Source: Thalassia testudinum (Eukaryota; Streptophyta; Magnoliopsida; Alismatales; Hydrocharitaceae). Taken from it: DNA of 64,000 nt. A program made the position numbers and the translations under genes. The first letter of the stretch is position 1. Each line of letters opens with the position of its first letter. The stretch lies in NCBI GenBank assembly GCA_037157565.1, contig JAZHRO010000013.1, positions 35,902,501 through 35,966,500 on the forward strand, given 5' to 3'. The notes under the pieces are model-generated. The model did not search any database. It worked only from the letters and a program-made list of their open reading frames with translations, and had not been told where the DNA came from. Of this stretch, positions 56,166 to 64,000 are shown piece after piece.

Positions 56166-58350
56166 ACCATCTCAATAGACCAATGCTTGTAATCATCAGC
56201 TCACAATGAATTTGGGAAATTCCACTTCCCCTCAGGGCATAATGCTTTGCTTAATTGATTTCATATGCGAACCTAATGGATGCTTGCTTATCTCTTGGTG
56301 AAAAAGCATCCGATCTTGCCTGACGGATCTACATCCTTTTCAAGAAGCTATTTCAGATAAGGCTTATCTCTTGGTGAAGAAAAGATGGGAGCCATTTTTT
56401 CCTTCTCTCTTTTCTTTTACGGGTAGTTTATCCCATGTCTACTTTGGAGGTAATCCAACCCCTCTTGTCATTCTTATCCCAAGTTATCTCAACTCATGTT
56501 AGAAGAGGGGTTGAGATAACCGGTGTTTTATAGCAACTCTCGGTACTCTTGCCCTCTTTTGCAACCTTTTCCAAAGTTGTCCCTCTCCCACATTAAATTA
56601 ATATAAACTTAAAAGAAAACAAACCCAACTAACTTAAATATCATCTCAAGGACAAAAAAGTCTTTTACTAACTTATCCCCCTATCCTAACCTCCAAACCC
56701 AAGTAAACACCCCTCTTTCACATTACAGGTTAACCCATATTCATATCTCTCAATCAGTAAATACAAACACGGGTTAACCCTCATTTAGAGGTAAATAGAA
56801 ATAGAGGCCAACTCCTGTTGTAATTTAGCCAACCTGAGTTAATTAACCCATACCGTAAACTAAGCCTTAATTTTCTTCCTTTTTTTTGTTTGTGTGTATG
56901 TGTGTAAACAGGGAGCACAGAGTTCCAGTTGAAGAATGACGTGAAGCCTTTGAAAACAGTTTCGCACCCCACCAAGAAGCATGCAGCAGAAAGTAGCTAA
57001 CAGGAGGAAAAGTTTGACGTTTGAGATGCCAAGCCAAGCAAAAAATGCTCCTCACAAAACCACATGCATCACTTCCATCATCATACCACTTGAGCATAAG
57101 GATGCAAATTGAAAGCAACTGCAGTCTTTAGTGATCCGACGATACTTATAGATGTATGCCAGTGAGGAAATGTATTGATCAACACATCCGTATCCATAAT
57201 ATGTATGAACCCCTGTCCATGTGACACCATTCTCTTGCACCAAAGTTCCACCCCTTTCGTTTGTTTCACAACTCTCTCTCTCCTTCTCAGAGCTCTTTCT
57301 CTCTCTCTCTCCCCCTCTCGCCCCCCAAATCATAAATTCCTCTACGGATTTCACAACACCCTTTCTTCCTCACGCTTCCCCAACAGTGACAACCATCACT
57401 CATCTCTACGATTGAAATCATCACATACAATGATTCAACACATTCTTGAAATCACCACAAACAGTGATTCATCACGTTCTCTTACCATACTTATAGTGAG
57501 ACACGTAACAATGTACATTTCTTTATCATTCCTTATAAAATAAATTATACCCAATCGAATTGCCAATCACATCATGGAAATTCGATCTTGATGCGGGACA
57601 AAATCACTACCGGTACATATAAATACATTACAAATTGAGAATTTGTACGATGAAATTCACACCTTACAGGCCTATTGGTTGCAAAAGACCAGCAGAAGTA
57701 GAACGATTGTTAACGTGTCGCTGACAACAAATAACACATTTCCTTCTTGCAACAGGTAACAAATACTGCACAAACTCACCAATGGAGCAACACAATCACG
57801 TTAAAAGCACACCGTCAGATGAAAATCATGTGAAAAACGTAAAAGATAATAATGACGTACGCCAACTTGCAAATATAAATGTCAATGATGACAACAGCAC
57901 GAGAAGATAAAACTGACAGCCACTAACCTCTACGTCAATTCAAACAAAACCTACCCACTCACCCATCCATCCACGGAAGGAAACTTTGTGGTATGGTCTA
58001 CAAACCCCGCGCGATCGGGTTGCGATGATGTAATTGGATTTAGATTCCATGGGGTCTGCTTTCAACGTACAGAATCCACCACTTCTCTAATTAGATCATA
58101 TTTGGTAGATAGATCAAGACATTTAATATATTTTAATTCATCACTTAACTTGCAATTCATTTTCATTGGTTTGTTGGATAAGTTTAATTTATCTGAAACT
58201 AACTTTACTGATTGCATTATTTTATTTTATGTTATTTTTTTCCCCAAGATAAGTTTTGAATGAGTGGATATTCATTGTAACCTCAAATCATACATGGGAG
58301 GTCTGGCCAGAGCTAGAAACCAAACGTATCATTATCAATGCAGAAATTTG
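56166..58350. other. Non-genic DNA
   Basis: AT-rich with a CT-rich stretch near 57270-57330. No gene seen. The 3' end of the LINE probably lies in 58220-58350, but I cannot fix its tail. Confidence 0.5.
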
Positions 58351-59631
58351 CTAAGCTATGTGTGAAGAAACATCAAATCTTAGAACCTTGTGAAGAGATA
58401 AGGAAGTGAAACTCTTAAGAAAGGACCGACACTTTAATATAACATGCAAAGATCTCCAGTGAGGTTGCGAATATTTTAAAATTTGGCTAACGAGGCCAGC
58501 AACATCGTTGGCTATTGTGCCCGGGAAGAGAGAGCTAAACTCAAGGCAAGTCGAAAGCCTTTGAAGGGTCGTGTGAACTTCAGCTTGAAACGGATCAGAG
58601 GTGAGGATCCGATCAGACATACTAACCATAATGTTTCCACTGCAATCCTTGGCCACAATTGCAGCACAAGAATGAGAATTTCTGATAGCCGCATCAACAT
58701 AAATAATCACACCTGCAGCAGTACCATAAGCAATCTGTTCATCTGGAAGGTTGTTATGCAAATGTGGCAAGATGTGAGGATTGAAATCAGGAGAGTCATA
58801 AAATTTTGCCATATTGTGAACTCGTTGCACAGCATCCCCCATGTTTATAGGTTTACCCCCAAGTATACATTCACATCTCTGTAACCAAAGTACATGCATT
58901 TTATAGAAAGGAATGTCCTGATTGAGCTCCGCCTTCCCAAAGGCATTAATAATGCTATAGCTTTTTTTCATCCATGACCCATCAATACATTCAACTCTAA
59001 CCCCAAACGAGAGCCATAAAGCCCTTACTACCTGGCAAGTGAAAAGATTATGCTCAACAACTTCATTCCCAGCATCACAAATGCTGCAGGCAGGATCTAT
59101 ATTCTGGAGCCTTCTCGCCAAGAGTAATTTAATTGGCAGCACGTTTGTCGCAACTCTCCAAAGGAAGATCTTGGTACGAGGAGGCAAAGTTTTTGTTGAC
59201 CATATATATTTGCAAAACTTAAGAGTGTCTGCACCATGAATTTGATCTCTCCCAGCTTGCATCAGTAGTGCCTAATATGCAGATTTGATGGAGAAAAGAC
59301 CCAATTTGTGCGGAGCCCACACCAATGTGTCTTCAAGTCCTTCCAATATAGGCGTATTCAAAATTTTTCTGACTTCCATATCATCAAAATGAACCTGCAG
59401 TTTGGGTTCATTCCATTGTCTGGAATCTGAAATAAAATAGGAAAGTTTAGCAATTACATCAGAATTTTTCTTGGCCAGTAGCATGGGGGAGTCCCAATCT
59501 CTTATCCAATTGTTCCTCCAAATATTGATCCTATCACCCCTTCCAACCATCCAATGGGAATGACAGAAAATATGATGTAGGACCTGGTACATGGCTTTCA
59601 TAAATGGTGAGTCAGCCTGCTTTGGAGAATA
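58351..59631 (-). pseudogene. LINE ORF2 C-terminal part: zinc-binding region and RNase H
   Basis: Two stops (about 59629 and 59269) cut an otherwise continuous frame. The first part has VGRGDRINIWRNNWI, then a reverse-transcriptase zinc-binding region (PPRTKIFLWRVATNVLPIK, then CSICDAGNEVVEHNLFTC). The end has an RNase H fold: VIIYVDAAIRNSHSCAAIVA with its first Asp, FQAEVHTTLQRL with its Glu and IANDVAGLVSQI with an Asp. In plant LINEs this domain removes RNA during copying. ORF2 ends at TAG 58351-58353. Confidence 0.85.
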
Positions 59632-61570
59632 GTCTCACAGAGATGAATTTGGAAAATATTTGGCTTTGATATAAGACTGCCACATACCATCCGTTTCAGT
59701 AAGCAACTTCCAACCCATCTTCATAAGAAAGGCAAGATTAGTGTAATAGGGCTCTCTAAATCCCAACCCTCCAAAGTGTTTAGGAATGGCAATGGAGGAC
59801 CAGGATTTAGTGTACATATGCCTTTTGTCATCCAAGAATCCCCACCAAAAGTCTCGTACAATCTTTTGTATCTGAGAGCATAATTTTTTTGAAAATAGAT
59901 TGGTAAACATAAGATATGTAGGGATAGCCAGCAAGGAGAACTGTATAAAAACACCTCTACCGGCCTGAGATAAAGCCCTTCCCTTCCATCGCACTAATTT
60001 CTTGTGGCACTTAGAATTTACCATAACAGTAAGCTTCTTTTGCCTCTGCGTATCCAGTAGAGGACATCCCAAATAAACCTCGTCATTTGTCATTTCAGCA
60101 ACTCCAAGTAAGGAACAGATGCTTTGCTGCAAGTGTGCACCCACTCCTTTACCAAAGAAGATTCTTGATTTTGCAAAATTTATCTTCTACCCAGATAAGC
60201 ATTGAAATTCCTGTAATATAGTTTTTATATGGTGCGTTTCCTCACTGGAAACCTGTGCAAACAAGATGGTATCATCAGCAAACATAAGATTAGTTAGTGG
60301 AGACATATCTCGAACCAGTTTGTATCCTAAAATGCGATTCATTGTGAGAGAGGATAGCAAGGAGAGAGTTAAAAATACAGAGCATAGAATGAATAGGTAA
60401 GGGGAGAGGGGACAACCCTGCCTTACACCACACGTGGGAAAGATAGTGCTAGTTGTGCTACCATTGACTATTACCTCAAAAGACACGGACTTAATGCAAG
60501 ACATAATTAAAGCAACAAAATCAAGAGGGATACATAATTGTAGCAAACATGAGTTCACAAAATCCCACTCAAGTCTGTTAAAGGTTTTTTCCATGTCAAG
60601 CTTGAGTGCCATAGACCCTTTTTCCCTCTTTAGAGACTTCATGGAGTGGAGGACCTCCCTTGCCAGTACGACATTGTCTGCTATTTGCCTGCCCGACAAA
60701 AAACCTGATTGATTAGACGAGATAATTCTTACGAGGATAGATTTAAGCCTTTGAGCTGCAAGTTTAGCTACCAGCTTATATAGAGTATTGGTGAGATTGA
60801 TCGGCCTATAGTCCTTTGGCTGGATAGGATCGTTAACTTTTGGAGCAAGTGCTAAATACGTTTTGCTCATTTGGTTGGGTATTGACGACGTAGCAAAGCA
60901 ATGCTTAACAAATCTCAGTACATCATTGCCCACTGCCTCCCAAGATTTCTGAAAAAACAATGTAGGCAGGCCATCAGGTCCAGGGCTTTTTGATGCATCC
61001 ATATGGAATAGCACCTTTTTAATTTCTTCATCCGAAGGAATTGATGCACAACAATCACATTCTTGAAGTGTAAGCCTGTCTTGCTCCTCATAAATCACTG
61101 GAACCTCTGACCTCTCATTTTTTGAAGTAAACAGAGATTTATAGAATCTATAGAAGCAATCAAGCTTTTTTTTTTTTTTATCTCTTGTTTCTTTCCCTGA
61201 AGACAATCTAAGCCATTGGATAGCATTTTTTTTCCTCCTATTCATAGCATGCAGCTGATACTACTTCGTATTACGGTCCCCACTTTGGATCTAATCATGT
61301 CTAGACCTTTGGAACCAATACAATTCTTCCTGCTTTAGTACGTCCTCGTACTGCCCCCTTATAAGATTTTCTTCACTGTAATTCTGATCAGAATTCGACG
61401 AAGACTGCAAGAAAGCCATAGCATTTTCTAATTCCAATTTTTTCATCTTCCAATTAACTCCATCCTTCTTGCTCCATTTCTTCAGATCCGCTGATAGGCC
61501 TTTTGTTTTCTCCCATCTAGGATGTTGAAGTGCCTCATTTTTAGCCCAAGAACCGCCACAGCATTGCAAA
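59632..61570 (-). pseudogene. LINE ORF2 reverse transcriptase
   Basis: RT motifs: PGPDGLPTLFFQKSWEAVG, YRPINLTNTLYKLVAKLAAQ, NQSGFLSGRQIADNVVLARE, GVRQGCPLSPYLFIL and the catalytic LMFADDTILFAQ at about 60275; thumb-region FWWGFLDDKRHMYTKSW follows. Stops are at about 61288, 61245-61270 and 60184 (SG-stop-KINF, a CAG-to-TAG change if compared with the usual motif). KLDMEKTFNRLEWDFV keeps the first catalytic Asp. RT copies the LINE RNA at a nick in target DNA. Confidence 0.9.
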
Positions 61571-62295
61571 ATGTACTATTATGGTACCATGATGCTTCCA
61601 ATCTCCAAGTTGTATTTCTATATGTAGCCTTCCTGACAATTCTAAGCAATATAGGAGAGTGGTCACTTGCCATTGGAGGAAGATGTAGAACCCCCGCCGA
61701 AGTGTGTTGTTGGCTCCAATTTCCTAATACAAATACACGATCCAACCATTCCTTTACCAGAGAAGCTGCCTTCCTTTTGTTAGACCAAGTGTATGTGTGA
61801 CCTGCAAATCCCAGATCCATAAGCCCCAGACCATCCACAAAGTTTCTCAGACATCTATACTCCCTTCTAGGAATTTGCTATCCCCCCTTCTTATCTTTAG
61901 CTTCTAAAATTGCATTAAAATCACCAATACACACTAAGTTGTCAGCATAATTCATTAGCATGTTTGTCATTCTGACCCAAAATCTTTTCCTTCTCCCCTT
62001 CTTAGGTGTGCCATAAACACAAAAAAGGTACCAGCTTTCATACCTGTCATTAACTTTTACTAGCAGACAGTGGTGTTCAGAATGAAGTAGAGTAACATCA
62101 CAATCATTTCTGTACATGAGACATATACCACCTGATTTACCCTGGGCTTCAACACTGAACTTGGCAAAATTTTTTATTCTATTTACAACAGCCGCCATAC
62201 TACCATCTTGCAGATGAGTTTCAGATATGAAAAATAGAGAGTCGAATTGCAGAGGGAGTCCCCAACCCTCTACAGTTCCATGATATAATATTCAT
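61482..62295 (-). pseudogene. LINE ORF2 endonuclease
   Basis: ATG at 62295, 14 nt after the ORF1 stop. The first residues MNIISWNCRGLGTPSAIR match the start of L1-type endonuclease, followed after an apparent deletion of some 20 codons by SLFFISETHL. Then VCIGDFNAIL (about 61930), DLGFAGHTYTWSN and MASDHSPILL (catalytic His). A TAG at about 61878 and the deletion near 62245 break it. It is in a different frame from RT, so a shift lies near 61500-61570. Confidence 0.85.
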
Positions 62296-62309
62296 TGCTT
62301 TGTTTGCAG

Positions 62310-63868
62310 CTAATGAGGCTCAGCTGCAAGAAGCCCAGAATTTTGCTCTGATATTTGCTCCTCCGGGATGGGATTGCATTTCGACTTCTTAATTCTTTCA
62401 TAATTTTCTTCTTCTGAATCACAACACATGTGACGCTTGGCTGATAGTAGAACTCTTTCATCTTCTGCCATTACATCAACACTGTTAAATTCCCTAACTG
62501 CCCTTTTAAATTTCTTCTTTGCCTTTAATTCCTCCCTTCCTTTATGAGCCATGTCATGAGCATTATCTTTGGCTATTGTGCACTGCATGGGTTGCGGGAT
62601 AGCAAGGAGTGCTGGATCCATCTTCTTTGTATCCAGCAGTGCAAAGTGTATGTTAGTATCTGTATCTTGTATGTTACTTGCAGGATGTGAAGTGGGCATT
62701 GTGGAACTTTTAAGGTGGATATGTTCGGTAGAGGGTAAGTTTGTGTGTTGAATGATGTAATCTTGGTTGATTGAGGCAATTGGCTTAGACGTAGTGGTGA
62801 TAGGAATCGAAGGAAATTGGGTAATTTCTGTAATAGGTCCAGAATTTTGATGATGTGGCATTGCTTGAATAAATTGGGGGGCTGAGATTTGAAGAGGGGT
62901 TGTGAAAAGGGTATGGGATAAAGAAAGTTGTATTGAGGTTGAGTTGGCTATTAGGTCATCTGACGTAGGCAATATGGGCAAGTGTGGGTCTGGCACGGGA
63001 ACTTCCCACCGTCCTTTGTGTGGAAAAGTTGGTACCTGAGGTGATTGTTGAACAGGAGAAGGCATGGCTTGTATGGCTGGCATTGCACTCTGGGTAATTT
63101 CCCCATCTCCTTTCATTTCACCATTGGCGGTACACTCCGGTAGGTCCTCCAGCAAAGACCGGTGAGGATCAGCTTGTTCATCAGTTGTTCCTTTTCCCCT
63201 TCTAGCAGCACTCAGATCTTTATATTTAAAATCAACCCCATTCTCAATCATCTGTCACACTCTTTATATTTAAGAGTAATTGGTAACTCGACCCCAGTTG
63301 CGGTAGTAACTTGGACCTCCTTCAACCAGGGGTCCCTTGCCACAAATTCAAGCTTTGCTCTAACATACCTTCCTCCCTTTCTTTCATCAAGGTTGAAGTC
63401 TTTTATGTCACCCCACCCACCTGTTATTCGCAGCAAAACTGATCGGCACTTATATTCTAGAGGCAGGTCCCAGAACTGCACCCATAAACGAACCTTCTGA
63501 AAGGTGTAATCTGTTGGCTTCATCTCAGGATGACCGACCATAGTGAGTATTATATCTCCATTGAAGTGCCATGGGCTTCTATTAAGCACTGATCATAGAT
63601 CTGATTCTCTTTTGAAGGACGCCATCCAGATGCTTTCAGCTGCTTCAAACACCAACGGAGCTTCTGACACTGTCCAAGCCTTTCAAACAACCCTAATCAC
63701 AGCAACAGGTCGTGGTTTCTTCATTGATAGTATGGTGAAATAGAGACAATTGGACCAACTTTTTGGATCCTTTATATCACGAGTATTCATTTTGACTGCA
63801 ACTTTCCGTTCCTCTTCTGTCAGCAGAGCTTGAATGCCTTTGATGACTTCCATTTCTTCCCTCTCCAT
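62310..63868 (-). pseudogene. LINE ORF1 (DUF4283-type, gag-like)
   Basis: N-terminal part at 63868-63250: KSWSNCLYFTILSMKKPRP, SPWHFNGDIILTMV and VQFWDLPLEYKC fit the DUF4283 RNA-binding region of plant LINE ORF1. Stops at about 63680 and 63595 interrupt it. Near 63250 the frame changes and the expected CCHC zinc knuckle is missing; the frame resumes with FKYKDLSAARRGKG and a low-complexity Pro/Ser/Gln/Thr-rich tail ending at TAG 62310-62312. Confidence 0.78.
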
Positions 63869-64000
63869 CTCAAAATGAAGACAGACGGAACATAGAGACA
63901 GCTATTAAGATGCAAAACTTAAGATAATTAGTAATAATAGTTTGGTAGGTGTTCACAAGGTGATATCATTGTTTTAAAATAAAATATTATAATATAGTTA
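63869..64000. other. AT-rich DNA at the right edge
   Basis: Possible 5' untranslated sequence of the LINE, then AT-rich DNA. Nothing else is visible. Confidence 0.5.

Larger units (their letters stand above)
58351..63868 (-). mobile_element. L1-type LINE, decayed, about 5.5 kb
   Basis: Minus-strand non-LTR retrotransposon with ORF1 (63868-62310) and ORF2 (62295-58351): endonuclease, RT, Cys/His region and C-terminal RNase H. The order is that of plant L1-clade elements. Most of ORF2 lies in one frame interrupted by single stops. No clear poly(A) tail or target duplication is visible. Confidence 0.88.

Noticed and set aside
56390..56870. Second MITE suggested by GGGTTAACCC-type inverted motifs
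   Set aside because: I could not find a pair of matching termini or a target duplication.
58483..58884. Plus-strand frame of 133 codons
   Set aside because: Antisense shadow of the LINE RNase H region.

Overview
This window is plant nuclear DNA, almost certainly from a flowering plant and from a repeat-dense, probably heterochromatic region. I recognise no cellular gene in it. What can be supported is transposable-element sequence: Ty3/gypsy LTR retrotransposons of two lineages, one long L1-type LINE, a second LINE fragment, a tRNA-derived SINE, a MITE-like element and a few short LTR-like pieces. Plant evidence: a TGGTATCAGAGC primer-binding site (initiator Met tRNA), chromodomain gypsy polyproteins of Tekay/Del type, an Athila-type element with a tRNA-Asp-like primer site, and a LINE whose ORF2 carries a C-terminal RNase H.

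Layout. 1-645 is the tail of an unidentified LTR. 646-4741 is the 3' part of a chromovirus (copy A: integrase, chromodomain, 3' LTR), abutting two partial LTRs of the same superfamily in the opposite direction (F 4742-6353, G 6354-7501). G interrupts a LINE endonuclease at 7502-7665. 7666-11493 is AT-rich DNA with a tandem duplication, a SINE and an LTR-like segment.

11494-50304 is one nested stack that can be taken apart base by base. A solo chromovirus LTR (E) was split by an Athila-like element (D, 13901-50056, exact GTGGT target duplication). D's 3' LTR was split by chromovirus C (14337-33847). C's 5' LTR was split by chromovirus B (15114-24144). Separately, D's gag was split by an Athila-type solo LTR (H, 42981-45831, exact CCGAC duplication). 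The insertion order is therefore E, then D, then C and H, then B after C. Coding decay agrees: B's pol has three point stops, C's has many stops plus frameshifts.

50305-58350 is AT-rich non-genic DNA with a MITE-like element (51119-51994) and two LTR-like pieces. 58351-63868 is a decayed L1-type LINE on the minus strand with ORF1 and ORF2.

The most interesting points are in the chromovirus LTRs. All copies carry an array of AGACGTCT palindromes, a hairpin whose stem changes by paired substitutions between copies, and a splice-donor-like site at a constant place. Copy C has a strong splice-acceptor-like site 3 nt before the gag ATG, which suggests a spliced leader. The polypurine tract is also missing at the usual place in all three 3' ends. 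None of these elements looks able to move on its own; all coding regions are broken.
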